DNA from: Amia ocellicauda
Taxonomy: Eukaryota > Chordata > Actinopteri > Amiiformes > Amiidae
Assembly: GCF_036373705.1 (NCBI RefSeq)
Contig: NC_089863.1
Location: 10,117,857-10,181,856 of the forward strand
Length of the DNA stretch: 64,000 bases
Reading direction: 5' to 3'
How positions within the stretch are numbered: position 1 is the stretch's first letter; every line of letters begins with the position of its first letter. Positions 48,066 to 62,016 of this stretch are shown here, in pieces. Made by a program: the position numbers and the translations under genes. The notes under the pieces are model-generated. The model was not told the origin of the DNA. It did not search any database and worked only from the letters and a program-made list of their open reading frames with translations.

Positions 48066-48376
48066 ACTGGGGTAAAGCACAGAGAAGATATGCTAAACCT
48101 CATAGCAAACCACTACAGAGGCACAGAGAGAGAGAGATAGAGATGTGGACAGCAGTAAAGTGAGAGTGAGGAAAAGACTGATAACGAGAGAGAGACATTG
48201 ACGCTGTGGTTGTAGAAGCTGTCATATATATATATATATATATACAGCAATAATAATAGATTTGAAGAATACATTTTAATTTAATTTAATGTATTTTTTA
48301 CATATTTCAATGACAGCTCTAATATTCAGCATTAATCTGGCCAGTGATGGCAGATATATACTTGTAATAAAGTATA
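48066..48376. other. spacer with GA and TA microsatellites
   Basis: (GA)-rich at 48125-48195 and (TA)n at 48225-48243. No gene is seen. Confidence 0.5.
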
Positions 48377-49399
48377 CACTACTGGTTTAGAACTGTTTTA
48401 GAACACCTCATTTTTTCCAGTTTTTATTGAAATGTACACAGTTTAATGTCTCAATGCACTCTGAAATTAAAGCATAGAACAAATAAACAGTTGGAGATCA
48501 AAATAAATCATGGAATCGGGACCAGAAAGGGCACCAAATCTGTGTGCTTCTCTTTCATCCCATGTGTACTCTTCACTGTTGTGTTGTTTGCCAAGTGTGT
48601 GGTATCCCATGAAAGCTGAAACCAGCTTTCTAACAACATGAAGCAGTCTCTGATGTGAAAAAATGTGTTTCTTATAGCCCCCCACAATTACGCCCCCCCC
48701 CCCCTTCGAATTTTGAAACGAGGGGGGGGGATACTTGGTTTTAGTAGGAATACAAAATCTCACAAAATATTGACAATTCTGACATATTCTGGAACCAGAC
48801 AGTCTACTGATCAAAACAAGACCATCCACGTTTTGGTAGAAGCAACACACACCCATAGAGAGCTCAAAATGTCAATAAACTGTTTACAGTGTATTACAGA
48901 ATGATTTTACATAATTGGATCTGAACTTCTCTGTGTTTAATATAACATAAAATCATATATACTGTATTAATTGTTAGCTTGTTCTGAACAAAACAAGCAT
49001 ACTGATCGAAACCGAGTGATCTGTGACGTCTGAATGAGACCCCGCCCCGAGCACACTGCACATTTACCCCCCGGGCCCTGAATGACGGCGGGCGACATGG
49101 ACACTGTAACTCGGATGTGTTTGAGAATAAGCTTTCAAACAATGTGTGCATTGTAGGAATACAGTGTAACAGGAGCTGTGTGCAACACTGCCAAATAATG
49201 CTTAAGAGGGTGTAGTAACACAGTATATAATTCTGAAATATACATTATTTTTCAGTTTTTGGTAACCTAAACTTTTTTGTTTTAACCTCTGGCAGTTTAC
49301 CACTTACCTTTGTACCATTTCAGGTTATTCACTGAACTTGAACTGCTTACATTTAAAAATTGAAAAATTGAGGTGTTCTAAAACTTTTGACCAGTAGTT
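48377..49399 (-). mobile_element. Tc1-like transposon family D, decayed
   Basis: The left end is cactactggtttagaactgt followed by 'ttttagaacacctcattttt'. The right end, inverted, is ctactggtcaaaagttttag and 'aacacctcaattttt'. Both ends sit against TA (48375-48376 and 49400-49401). 48467-48856 on the minus strand keeps an open stretch with LLHVVRKLVSAFMGYHTLGK, the degenerate end of such a transposase gene; no catalytic motif is readable. Confidence 0.82.
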
Positions 49400-49401
49400 T
49401 A

Positions 49402-50035
49402 GTTAAGTATAGTATTGTGTAGTAAAGTGTAGAGAGTTCTGGTGTAGTATAGTATAGTGTTCTATAGTATTTTACAGAATATTATCGTACAGTACTATGT
49501 AGTATAGTATATTGTAGTATGATATAGTATAATATAGCATAAATTGCTGAAATTATTATCCACAGTTAAAACAGTCAACCCACACACACAGTATATAATA
49601 CACATCAACACCCCCTGCATGTGCCTGCTCCCCCGGTGTGGCCCTGTCCCTGTCTTTCAGTTCGGTTCTTATAAATATACCTATATTGATTTGATTTGAG
49701 TTTTTTGGTTTTTGAGAGAATTGCAGTCGCATTTCAGATGAAGAACGTCTTTGTCCTCTAATCTTTTGCGAAACACACAAAGCCGTTTTATTCTTGGTTT
49801 ATTCTGTTCTAACTGATTTGTTTTTTGTGAAATTGTGCAAGTCGTTTCAGGAAGTGTGTTTTTACATTGCAATGAAAGCTGTTGATATCCAGGACGCGAT
49901 GCACAGTGGCAGGGCTCTCGGGCGGGTGTTTTCGTTGGAGTGGCCCTGGGCTTCCTCATAGTCAACCAGTCAGATCAGCACAGAGCCCTGCCGAGGAGCC
50001 CATATCTCCAATCTAATACGTAGGCTATGACAGCC
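49402..50035. other. intergenic, 'tagtatag' repeats
   Basis: 49402-49530 has degenerate tagta repeats. The rest is unique and no gene is supported. Confidence 0.4.
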
Positions 50036-50385
50036 AGTGTTGTCTTAAATAGCCAGTATTATATAGTATAGTATAGTATACAGTAGTACAGCTGGTGTAG
50101 ACTCAAATATTCTACATTATTTAATTATTATTTTTATTTCTTGGCAGATGCCCTTATCCAGGGCTACTTACAAAATAAGTGCAATACAAAGTGCAATAAT
50201 ACAGTAGAATAGCCATTCCAGTCTAAAATAGACAGGGTTATTAATATATGTACACACATTTACATATAGATATATAGTATGACAGTCAGTCTAGTCTTGA
50301 CAAAACAGTGTTATATATGTATTTAAATACTATGACAGCAAGTATTGTCTTAAATAGACTTATACTATACTATTGTCTTATAATT

Positions 50386-50418
<33 letters not shown>
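50036..50418. repeat. 370-bp duplicated segment, copy 1
   Basis: Nearly identical to 52124-52490, in the same orientation. It contains a reversed SINE tail ('ggcagatgcccttatccagg', 'gctacttacaaaataagtgc') and ends in a (TA)n run. Differences seen are a few substitutions and a 4-bp indel in 'gacagtcagtctagtc'. Confidence 0.92.
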
Positions 50419-52123
<1,705 letters not shown>

Positions 52124-52490
52124 AGTGTTGTCTTAAATAGCCAGTATTATATAGTATAGTATAGTATACAGTAGTACAGCTAGTGTAGACTCAAATATTC
52201 TCCATTATTTAATTATTATTTTTATTTCTTGGCAGATGCCCTTATCCAGGGCTACTTACAAAATAAGTGCAATACAAAGTGCAATAATACAGTAGAATAG
52301 CCATTCCAGTCTAAAATAGACAGGGTTATTAATATATGTACACACATTTACATATAGATATATAGTATGACAGTCTAGTCTCAACAAAACAGTGTTATAT
52401 ATGTATTTAAATACTATGACAGCAAGTATTGTCTTAAATAGACTTATACTATACTATTGTCTTATAATTTACTATATATATATATATATA
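52124..52490. repeat. 370-bp duplicated segment, copy 2
   Basis: Partner of 50036-50418, in direct orientation about 2.1 kb away. It is bounded on the left by a MITE fragment and on the right by a Tc1 derivative in its (TA)n tail. Confidence 0.92.
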
Positions 52491-52492
52491 TA

Positions 52493-52863
52493 CCACTGAC
52501 AGGTGAAGTGAATAACACTGATAATCAGGCCAAATGGTGATGTCTAGACGACTGGGTCAGAGCATCTCCAAAACTGCAGCTCTTGTGGGGTGTTCCCGGT
52601 CTGCAGTGGTCAGTACCTATCAAAAGTCCCCAAATTCCCCAGATCTCAATCCAATCGAGCATCTGTGGGATGTGCTGGACAAACAAGTCCGATCCATGGA
52701 GGCCCCACCTCGTAACTTACAGGACTTAAAGGATCTGCTGCTAAAGTCTTGGTGCCAGATACCACAGCACACCTTCAGAGGTCTAGTGGAGTCCATGCCT
52801 CAACGGGTCAGGGGGACCTACACAATATTAGGCAGGTGGTCATAATGTTATGGCTGATCGGTG
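52493..52863 (+). mobile_element. Tc1-like transposon family A, deletion derivative 3
   Basis: It starts at ccactgacaggtgaagtgaa, inside the normal terminal repeat, and ends cataatgttatggctgatcg gtg against TA. From 52534 the plus strand is open for 103 codons. The N-terminus (SISKTAALVGCSRSAVVSTY) is joined directly and in frame to the C-terminal block (SPNSPDLNPIEHLWDVLDKQ). The second helix-turn-helix and both catalytic aspartates are gone. Confidence 0.9.
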
Positions 52864-53209
52864 TATATCATAGGATAGTTGATCTAGTTTAAAACATTCC
52901 ATATTATACATCTAGCCTGCTGTAAAATAGCCAGGGGGACAATTCTATCACATATAATACATCATATATAGAATTGGCTGTTGTGATGTTGTCTTCTGTA
53001 CTGGTACATTTTTCCCACAGGCCTTGTATAAACAGTCTCTTATACTGTAAACCATTCTGAGGGGTTTCGGGAGACAGTGGAAATCAGAGAGGACGGGAGT
53101 GAGGGACGAGATAACCTGGGAAAGGTGTGAAGAAAAGAGTAAGAATTGGAAACAAAAAAACGAAAGAGAAGTACATAAGAAGAAAAAGAAGAAGAGGGAG
53201 TGAGAAGCA

Positions 53210-53250
<41 letters not shown>

Positions 53251-53329
53251 TACGTTGACACACATTTAAAGACACTGTGCTAAGAAGGGGATATCCCGTG
53301 TTGAGAAATAAGTGTGGCAACCGGACCAC
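52864..53329. other. intergenic, GA-rich
   Basis: (GA)n at 53213-53248 and an A/G-rich flank. Nothing coding is supported. Confidence 0.5.
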
Positions 53330-53560
53330 TGGATAGGACGCCGCGGGGAGTGGGAGGAGAGGAGAGCGGGGAGGCCAGCACGGTGCGGACCGCACAGCCG
53401 CGGGGTACAGCACGGTGAAGTGCGGTGCGGTGCGGTGCGGTGCGGTGCGCAGTGGGGCTGCGGACAGGTGCAGTGTGGTGCAGTAAACGATCCAGTGCAG
53501 GGCGGTGCGGTGCGGTGCGGTGCGGTGCGGTGCGGTGCAATACAGAGCCGGCCGCCCGTC
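53330..53560. promoter_or_regulatory. CpG-rich segment with ggtgc pentamer repeat
   Basis: The segment is markedly CpG-rich compared with its AT-rich flanks and contains two runs of the pentamer gtgcg (53420-53450 and 53501-53538). It lies about 1.3 kb upstream of the single-exon receptor gene in the same orientation, so it could be a CpG-island promoter (inference). It is open in several frames for compositional reasons only. Confidence 0.35.
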
Positions 53561-53910
53561 AGCGCCTGAAGTTTCCTTACTGTAACTTTGCCAACAGCAC
53601 ATTCCTGCAACACCCAGGATACGACGACATAAGGGCACACAGAGACGTTTCTGTGCTGTTTCTGCATTTCGCGTGTGGCGTAGAGGTGGGGGTGTCAAAG
53701 TGTTATTGATCAACATGACGTTGACGAGCGCATATTACAGCTCGTCCCAGTCGGACACAGCCTGTGACCGTTGAGAGCCGGACCTGTTCTGGGCGCCTTA
53801 GTCAATCATTTCAATCTTATTTATTCGTGTTTTTGTAATTTGTGAGAGAAAAAAGAAAAGGACAATTTGCTTTGATCTGTAAGTACACCCGATTATTATC
53901 ATTAACATTG

Positions 53911-53973
<63 letters not shown>

Positions 53974-54017
53974 GTAGTAGTAGTAGTAGTAGTAGTAGAA
54001 GTAGTAGTAGTAGTATT
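53911..54017. repeat. (TTA)n then (TAG)n microsatellite
   Basis: About 20 TTA units are followed by about 14 TAG units with a small interruption. Confidence 0.95.
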
Positions 54018-54184
54018 GTTGCTGTTGTTTTTGTAATATACTTTTAAATCACGATAATTGTGATGAATTAACAATTGTTAAATGTGTTCAGTGAAGTATA
54101 GGGTGTGGAAGGCGTGGTGAATTTTTTTGAAGCAGAGAAAATGAAAGGGACTTTTGTTTTGGCCCATCTGCAGGACTGCCAGTG

Positions 54185-54197
54185 TGTCTCTCACTCA

Positions 54198-54241
<44 letters not shown>

Positions 54242-54605
54242 GTCTTTTCCTGTGTCTGTCTCTCTGTATGCCTGTCTCTGTCTGTGTTCCTCTCTCTTTC
54301 TCTTTCAGTTTTTGTCTATGCCTCTCTCTCTCAGTCTGTCTCTGTTCATCTTTCAGTGTGTGTTTCTCTGTTTGTCCTTCAATCTCTCTCTTTCTACCTC
54401 TGAATCCATCTGTTTGTCTCTCTCCGTCTCTCCCTCTCTCCTCCCTCTGTACCCCTCTTTTACTCTCTTCATCCCTCTTTCTTTCTCTATTTCTCTAACA
54501 ACACCACTGACCCTTCCTATATCTTTTTCTCTCTCGCATCCTCTCTCTCCTACAGATACGGGAAATAAAAGCATCCCTCTTTCTCTCCCTTCCCCCCCCC
54601 CCGCC
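54185..54605 (+). repeat. long pyrimidine tract with candidate splice acceptors
   Basis: Nearly 400 bases of TC-rich sequence end in ctctctcctacag at about 54544-54556. A C-run follows, with a second ccccag at about 54612-54617. Either could accept a 5' leader exon of the receptor at 54889. This is inferred from position and pattern only; no transcript evidence is available here. Confidence 0.35.
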
Positions 54606-54888
54606 CCCCCCCCCCAGACCCCTTCCCCACGCTGTCACTACTGCCTCTAAGCTGCACTGGGAGGTAAACTTCAATCAGTTAATCCATACTTAATAATTAA
54701 AAGAACATCAATAATAATAAAAAATCGTAGCATTGATTAGAACGTCATTAATATCAATTAGACCTTCCACTTAGACCTTTGAGGACAATAATATCAATTA
54801 AAACATCAATGAAAACAAGACATAGAACACCACAGAACAAAGTCAAAACAAACTCAACACAACTCAGGACAACACAACGCGTTTCAAC

Positions 54889-56049
54889 ATGAATACCAGC
54901 CTTTCTTCCACCATCTCCACCCTCACCACCACCTCCCCCAACAATACCTCCTCCCCCCCTCTGCCGCTGAGCGCCGTGGTCCCCAGCATGCTGATCCTGG
55001 TGCTAGCATTCGTGCTGGGTTTCCCGGGCAATGTGTTCGTGGCGTGGACGGTGGTCTTCCGCCTGCACCGGCGCTCCGTCACCTCTCTGCTCATCCTGCA
55101 CCTGGCCTGCGCTGATGCCGTGGTGCTGCTCACCGCCCCGCTCTTCCTGCGCTACCTGGCGGCGGGCGGGGACTGGGAGTTCGGGGACGTCGCCTGCCGC
55201 TGCGTCCACTACCTGTGCTGCGTCAACATGTATGCCAGTGTCCTCCTCATCGCCTTCATGAGCCTGGACCGGCTGCTGGGTGTCTCCCGGCCCTTCCTGT
55301 CCCAGAAAGTGCGCACCAAGTCCAAGGTGTGGCGCGTCGTGGCTGCCATCTGGGCGGCGGCTCTGGTGCTGGCGCTGCCCATGCCCTTCTACCGGCACAT
55401 GGAGTGGCAGGGGCACAAGAGGAAGTGCCTGGTGTACCACCCGACAAACGCCCACCTGGTGTTCCAGTACCTGCTGGAGACGCTGGCCTCCTTCGTGGTG
55501 CCCTTCTCTGTGATGGCCTTCAGCTACTGCCGCATCTCCAGACAGCTGTCGCAGGGCGGGGGCGGGGGGAGGTTCCAGTGGCGGCGCCGGTCCAGGCGCA
55601 AATCGGGCCGACTGATCGCCCTGATCGTGGTGAGCTTTGCGCTGTTCTGGGCGCCCTACCATCTGGTGAACGTGTTGCAGGTGGCAGGGACGCTCAGCAG
55701 CTCCACTGCGCTGCTGAAGTTCTCCAAGATGGTCCGGCCCGTGCTCACCGCCCTGGCCTTCCTCAGCTCTAGCGCCAACCCGGTTCTGTACGCCTTCGCC
55801 GGCAGCACCTTCATCCGCTCCGCCGGGCTGGGCTTCGTGGCCAAGCTGCTGGAGGGGACCTCATCCGACACCGGCTCCAAGAAGTCCAGAATGGCGTCCC
55901 GGGAGAAGGAGGGGGAAGGAGGCAGGAGGGAGGATGGGGAGGGGGACAGCGTGCGCCTGGGGCCTCTGTCCGTGGCCGGGTCGGTGTCCCGTGCTGGCAG
56001 GGAGGGGAAGGAGGGGCAGGGGGAGAAGAAGGCCAATGGAGAGAAGTGA
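54889..56049 (+). CDS. ltb4r: leukotriene B4 receptor 1-like GPCR, single coding exon
   Basis: 386 residues without an intron. The short N-terminus has glycosylation sites at N2 and N19. Helix 1 (about 30-56) holds GFPGN, helix 2 (64-90) LACADAV, helix 3 (103-128) a disulfide cysteine at 103 and DRL in place of DRY at 127-129. Helix 4 spans 147-168; the loop cysteine is at 180; helix 5 spans 190-215; helix 6 (242-266) holds FWAPYH; helix 7 carries NPVLY at 297-301. The tail begins IRSAGLGFVAKLLEGTSSD, close to the mammalian BLT1 tail, and ends in a charged, glycine-rich segment with serines that could be phosphorylated. Expected role: high-affinity leukotriene B4 sensing on leukocytes through Gi. 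The start is the first ATG, with context caacATGA. It faces away from the receptor at 42.5-44.4 kb. The sequence shows no disabling change. Confidence 0.95.
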   Translation: MNTSLSSTISTLTTTSPNNTSSPPLPLSAVVPSMLILVLAFVLGFPGNVFVAWTVVFRLHRRSVTSLLILHLACADAVVLLTAPLFLRYLAAGGDWEFGDVACRCVHYLCCVNMYASVLLIAFMSLDRLLGVSRPFLSQKVRTKSKVWRVVAAIWAAALVLALPMPFYRHMEWQGHKRKCLVYHPTNAHLVFQYLLETLASFVVPFSVMAFSYCRISRQLSQGGGGGRFQWRRRSRRKSGRLIALIVVSFALFWAPYHLVNVLQVAGTLSSSTALLKFSKMVRPVLTALAFLSSSANPVLYAFAGSTFIRSAGLGFVAKLLEGTSSDTGSKKSRMASREKEGEGGRREDGEGDSVRLGPLSVAGSVSRAGREGKEGQGEKKANGEK

Positions 56050-56541
56050 GGTGGAGGAGGACAGGGGGAGTTGGAGGGCTGTTGATGTCAGTCAGCCAGT
56101 CAGTGTGTCAGTCGGTCAGTCAATGTGTCAGTCGGTCAGTTAATATATAAATATCTTAGACTACTGTAATAGCAATAAACTGTATAGTCTATGTAAAATA
56201 CATTGTGTGTGAGAGAGAGAGAGACTGAGACTATATTAGAATAAGCACACCGTATTAAACTATTACTGTGCACTAATGGATTGAATTGAAGATGTGTAGC
56301 AGGAAGTCTATGATGATTTATTTTACACTAGGCGATGGTTATATTTATTGAGCAAGTGCCTCTCTGTGGCAGTCTGTAAATATTGGAATAATATATCATT
56401 TGATAAATAAACACAACTGAAATACAATGGCAACCCTATTATTAATTATTTCTTATGGCATTTTGAATAATAGGCAAACTCAAATCTCAAATCACACATA
56501 TTAGAGCCAGCACTGTGTGGACTATAGTTTGGTATAGTATA
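56050..56541. other. 3' flank of the receptor gene
   Basis: Starts with 'cagtcagtgtgtcagtcggt' short repeats (56090-56145). Possible AATAAA-type signals occur at about 56173 and 56405. No gene is seen. Confidence 0.4.
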
Positions 56542-57455
56542 CAGTGGCTCTCAAAAGTATTCACCCCCCTCGGACTTTTCCAGGATTTCTCTGTACTTTG
56601 CTGCATCCATTTTGCCCTTTATCTGTACAATATTGCCATGCTTCATGGTAGGGATGGTGTTCTCACGATTATGTGCTGTGTTAGGCTTGTGCCAAACGTA
56701 GCGCTTAGTGTTGAGGCCAAAAAGCTCTATTTTGGTCTCATCAGACCATAGAAGTCTCTCACATGCCTTCTGGCAAACTCTAGCCGAGATTTGATGTGTG
56801 TTTTTTTCAACAATGGCTTTCGAGACTAACTCCTTTAGAGTTGTCATAGGCCTCTTGGTGGCCTACCTGACTAGTGCCCGTCTCGCCCAGATACTCAGTT
56901 TTTGAGGACCGCCTGATCTAGGCAGATTCACATTTGTGCCATATTCTCTCAATTTCTTAACAAAGGACTTTACTGTGCTTTGGGGGGTATTCAATGCCTT
57001 GGAAATGTTCTTATATCCTACCCCTGATTGGTGCTTTTGAATAACCTTATTCCTGATTTGCATTGAATGTTCCTTCGTCTTCATGATGTAGTTTTTGTTA
57101 GGAACTGTACTAACCAACTGTGGGACCTCCCAGAGACAGGTGTATTTAACCTGAAATCATGTGACACACCTTCAACTAATGGATGCCATTCAACTAATTA
57201 TGGGACTTCTGCTTTCACCACAGCTCAATCAGGTGTGTCATAGCAAAGGGGGTGATTACTTATGCATTCAATTATTTCTGTATTTGTAATTAATTTAGAA
57301 CAATTTGCAGATTATATGTCTCACTTTGACATTATGGACATTCACTGTGTTGATCAGTGGCAAAACCCCCTGATTAAATCCATTCTGATTTCATGTTTGT
57401 AACACAATGAATTGCGGAAAAGCTCAAGGGTGGTGAATACTTTTGAGAGCCACTG
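56542..57455 (-). mobile_element. Tc1-like transposon family C, internally deleted
   Basis: The inverted ends are cagtggctctcaaaagtatt at 56542 and its complement ending at 57455, against TA on both sides. On the minus strand, 57117-56863 encodes the N-terminal helix-turn-helix (KTKEHSMQIRNKVIQKHQSG, then KNISKALNTPQSTVKSFVKK). 56847-56551 encodes the first catalytic block (LLWSDETKIELFG) and KGKMDAAKYREIL. The stretch between (GG..WGCF region) and the C-terminal half are missing, and a frame break lies near 56855. It is non-autonomous. Confidence 0.92.
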
Positions 57456-58190
57456 TAGTATAGTATCAGAGCCAGACTGATGCCACCACTGTGTGGACTA
57501 TAGTAGAGGGCACAGACTGAGCTATAGGCTTCATCCTGTCCTGTAGCTGCTGAGTCAGTGTGCAGTGTGAATGTGCAGTGTGAAAATCTTCATCATGTCT
57601 GAGTTCCCTGTGTCAGTTAGTTAACTCCCTCAGCCCAGGATAGGAAGTGCCATGTCTCTGGAGACGGTGCAGCTGCGGGGGTGAGAGAGAAGGTGTGAAG
57701 CCCGCACAGGAAGTAGCTACTGAGGTGCCACTGAAAAAGCGCTCAGTTCACATATTCTGCTTCCTGCTCAGCACTGATGGAGAGAGAATCAGATCTCACG
57801 CAAACTGCTGAGCTTCAATTTTGCTCTGGATGTGACTGCTATACTGAGTGATCCTGACTGATATATTGATTGTGACAGATACACTGAGTGATTGACTAAT
57901 ACATTGATTTTCTGACTGACTGACTGACTGACACACTGACTGACTTACTGACTGACACACTGACTGACTGACTGACTGACACACTGACTGACTGACTGAC
58001 TGACACACTGACTGACACACTGACTGACTGACTGACTGACACACTGATTGACCTATACACTGACTGACTGACTGATCCAGGCCTAGCTTTTTCTTTCCAG
58101 TCCATCTCTGTGCGATTTTATTGAATCCTGTTATCTTCATCATTCTATATCAGTGTGATCTTTAGCACTGACTCAGACAACATCCGGTCC
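57456..58190. other. intergenic with tandem 'ctgactgacaca' array
   Basis: 57900-58075 holds repeats of gactgactgactgacacact, the same motif as in intron 1 of the receptor at 42.5-44.4 kb. No gene is seen. Confidence 0.6.
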
Positions 58191-59224
58191 AACATGTGAC
58201 TGGGTGGTGTTGGCTCACTGTTACAACCTTGAGGGGAAACACAGCATATAATACAATACAATATAATACAATGCAATGCAATACAGTAGACTACAATGCA
58301 ATGCAATATTGTACACAACACAGTACAACACAAGGTAAGGGCCAAGCTGCAATGTTTAATACTGAAGTGATTCGATACTCGGGAGTTAATTTCTTGCCCC
58401 TGGAGCACCAGCATTGGCATACATCTCTGCCGTGCGTGACACTGTGACACCCAATACTTACACAATATTTAACACTCAACACACACATACACACATACAC
58501 ACAAAAGAGGAAAAGACAACTTCCACTAAAAATAATCAAAAGAGGAAGTTACAAAACATGTTGTATATCTGTAGTATCCATATACATATTTTTACATATA
58601 CATTCATCACACATATGTAGCGTGTGCATTCAGAGCCCCAGCTTGGATTCGAACTGCCTCACATAGCCCCACGAGCACAGCAAGAAGCACACTGCACTGC
58701 ACTACACTACACTACACTACTGCAGTACAGTACACTACAGTGCCCTGCCCTGGGGGTCTGTACACTCAGCCTGGTTAGAAAGGAATGATGTCACACTCTG
58801 GAGTCCTGATTCATATATTAAAAATATTATATAATATTCAACTGGTGTTAATATGATATAATACAGAAATTGCACAGACTTGTGTTTAAAACTTGTGTTT
58901 TGTCTTTACTGCGGAAGTCAGTACCAGAGCAGTGGTGATGACACAGCGGAAACCGTGACACAAGTCTTATGAAATTCACTCCCTATCTATAACTGTTGCT
59001 GTGCTCTCCCACTGACCTGTGTACTGTGATGCAGGGTCACCTGCTGTTATGTAATTGCTCTCAAGATGTCTGCGGTTCTGCAGGGACTGAGGGGTCCTCA
59101 GTCCAGTATGGTTCAGTCCAGCACAGTACAATAGAGCACAGTCCAGGACAGTCCAGTCTGGGCCAGTGTGGTCAAGTTCAGTACAATGGAACACAGTCTA
59201 ATCCATTCCAGTCCAGTCCAGTTC
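58191..59224. other. intergenic, degenerate short repeats
   Basis: 58236-58330 shows 'atacaatgcaatgca' runs, 58700-58745 'cactacactacagtac' runs and 59100-59224 'agtccagtccagtacaat' runs. No gene is supported. Confidence 0.5.
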
Positions 59225-61680
59225 AGTACAATAAGAAACATAAGAAAGTTTACAAACGAGAGGAGGCCATTCGACCCATCGTGCTCGTTTGGTGTCCATT
59301 AATAACTAAGTGATCCAAGGATCCTATCCAGTCTATTTTTGAATGTTCACAAATTTTCAGCTGTAACCACATCGCTGGGGAATTTGTTCCAGATTGTGAC
59401 GACTCTCTGTGTGAAGAAGTGTCTCCTGTTTTCCATTTTGAATGCCTTGAAGCCCAATTTCCATTTGTGTCCGCGGGTGCGTGTGTCCCTGCTGATCTGG
59501 AAAAGCTCCTCTGGTTTGATGTGATCGATGCCCTTCATGATACTGAAAACTTGGATCAAGTCCCCACGTAGTCTCCTCTGTACCAGGGTAAAAAGGTTCA
59601 GTTCCCTCAGTCTCTCAGTAGGACATTCCCTTCAGACCTGGAATAAGTCTGGTTGCTCTCCTGTGCTGCTGAGATTGTATCTGCTGAGCCACCTATTTTA
59701 GTATCATCTGCAAATTTGACAAGTTTGCTAACTATCCCAGAGTCCAGATTATTAGTATAGATTAGAAAAAGCACAGGCCCTAGTACTGATCCCTGTGGAA
59801 CTCCACTAACAACCTCACTCCAGTTAGAAGCGACTCCTCTAATCGACACCCTCTGCTTCCTACACATCAACCAGTTCATTATCCATCTACTTATATTACC
59901 CTGAATGCCTACAGCTTCCAATCTGAGGATCAGTCTTTGGTGTGGAACCTTATCAAAAGCTTTCTGAAAATCTAAGTATATCATCTCATATGCTTTCACG
60001 TGATCTACAGCTGCAGTTGCGTGTTCGAAAAATTCTAATAAATTAGTAAGACATGATCTGCCTCGTCTAAACCCATGTTGACTATCTCCAGGAATATGGT
60101 TTTCATTAAGATGCTCCTCTGTTTAATCATTTTTTCCAACATTTTACAGGTGATGCAGGTGAGACTGATTGGTCTGTAATTTCCTGGCTCAGTTTTGTCC
60201 TCTTTCTTGTGGATTGGTATGACATTTGCTGTCTTCCAGTCAGTTGGCACATCCCCTGTTCTAAGTGTCATTTGGAATATTTTAGTTAGTGGCCTATTAA
60301 TAATTTCCCTCATTTCTTTAAGTACTGTTGGAAATATATCATCTGGCCCAGGTGATTTGTTTGCTTTTAATTCTGTTATTCCATTTAGTACCTCCTCCTA
60401 ATTTATCCTGATCTCTCTTGGGGTTTCACTGGACTGATTGTTAATCTGTGGCATGTCATCTGTTTTTTCTTTTGTAAAACATTTGCCACATCATGTTTGT
60501 TTTCCAAGATACTTCCATTTTTGCCCTTTATCTGTTTCACTTCCTCCTTTATTGACCTCTTGCTGTTGTAGTATTGAAAAAAGCTCTTTGCATTAGTTTT
60601 ATCTCCAAGAGCTGTTTCTTTCTATTTCCCTCTGTGCTTTCCTGATCCATTTCTTAATATCTCTATGCAGCTCAACATATTCTTTTTTGTTTCGTCTCTA
60701 TCCCTGCGCTATACAACATTTTCTTTCTCTTGATATTTCATTGCATACTTAAATTAAACCATTTTGGCCAGTGTTTGTTGGTCCTCAATTTGTTAAGTTT
60801 TGGTACAAATTTCTCCTGAGCCTCAAGTAGTAAATTCTTAAAATATACCCATCCATTTTCAACTGACTCTGTATCCAATGTGCTCCAGTCTACCTCTTCT
60901 AAGTGCCACCTCATACCTTCAAGGTTTGCTTTTCTGAAATTGTAGACCATTGTTTTAGACTTGGTCCTTGTTTTTTGAAAGTATGCCTCAAAGCTGACCA
61001 TATTGTGATCACAGTTTGCCATTGGTTCTCTAACTAGTGTCCCTCTGACTCTATCTTGGTCATTTACAAAAATCAAGTCAATACTTGCGCTCTCTCTGGT
61101 TGGTTCCCTGACAAATTTCTATTTCTGCTTCTGTAGTCCCAGCTGGGCTTTCCCAGTCTAAGTTTGGGAAATTGAAATCCCCCATTATAACAGCCACATC
61201 CTTGCTACATGCAGTCCTGATTACACTGTACAATGCAGCATCTTTCTGAATATCTGAGTTTGGTGGCCTGTAACACATTCCTACCGCTAATCCTCCAGAT
61301 CTCTTGCTCAAAAGTTTCACCCACTAAGATTCTGTTCCGTTACTGGGATCTAATTTGAGTTCTTCTGCCTCAATGTCATTATTGACATACAATGCTACCC
61401 CACCACCTCTTTGATTTGCCTTTCTCTCCTAACTGTGTGTATCCTTTCAACTTTTATTCATCCCCTTCATTTTCTGTAAGCCATGTTTCTGTCACTCCAA
61501 CAACATCATAGTCACACACCAGCACTGTGGCTTCTAGATCTAACATCTTGTTCCTTATACTCCTGGCATTGAGGTACAAACATTTCAGGACTTTCCTACT
61601 TGCTAGTTTCCCTTGTTTTCTCCCATTGTCAGAGCTCCCTGCCTCCCTGGTCCCTAGTTTAAAAGAGCACAGTCCTGTCT
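59225..61680 (-). mobile_element. CR1-like LINE, ORF2 with endonuclease and reverse transcriptase, decayed
   Basis: Read on the minus strand, the endonuclease begins near 61590 (CLYLNARSIRNKMLDLEA, then YDVVGVTETWLTEN). It continues with VGMCYRPPNSD and VIMGDFNFPNLDW at 61320-61078. A linker follows at 61076-60738. The reverse transcriptase runs from 60313 (DWKTANVIPIHKKED, GNYRPISLT) through 59999-59607 (FQKAFDKVPHQRL, SGVPQGSVLGPVLFLIYTNN, KFADDTKIG). The C-terminal end at 59559-59347 reads VFSIMKGIDHIKPEELFQIS and RRHFFTQRVVTIWNKFPSDV. The 3' end is near 59225. Frameshifts and a deletion after FADDTK make it inactive. Confidence 0.92.
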
Positions 61681-61965
61681 AGTCCAGTCCAGTCCATCTC
61701 AGTACAATAGAGCACAGTCCAGGACAGTGTAGTCCAGTCCTGTATAGAGACAGAAACAGGCAGCAACGGGCAGACTGAAGGTGTGTTTGTATGTGTGTGT
61801 TGTTTGTGTTTGTGTTTGGGGAGTATTATAGAGGAAGACCCCACAGTCTAAATGTGGATGGGGGGGGGGCACAGCAGTGCACAGTTGGTGAGAAGGTAAT
61901 TTAGATGGATAGAGATATAAAGAGATAGAGGTTGTGACTGTTATCACACAGGACATTGAATTTAA

Positions 61966-62016
<51 letters not shown>

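Noticed and set aside
53842..54036. Leucine/valine-rich open frame
   Set aside because: It is a translation of the (TTA)n(TAG)n microsatellite.
54105..54650. Serine/leucine-rich open frame of 181 codons
   Set aside because: It is a translation of the TC-rich tract upstream of the receptor gene.
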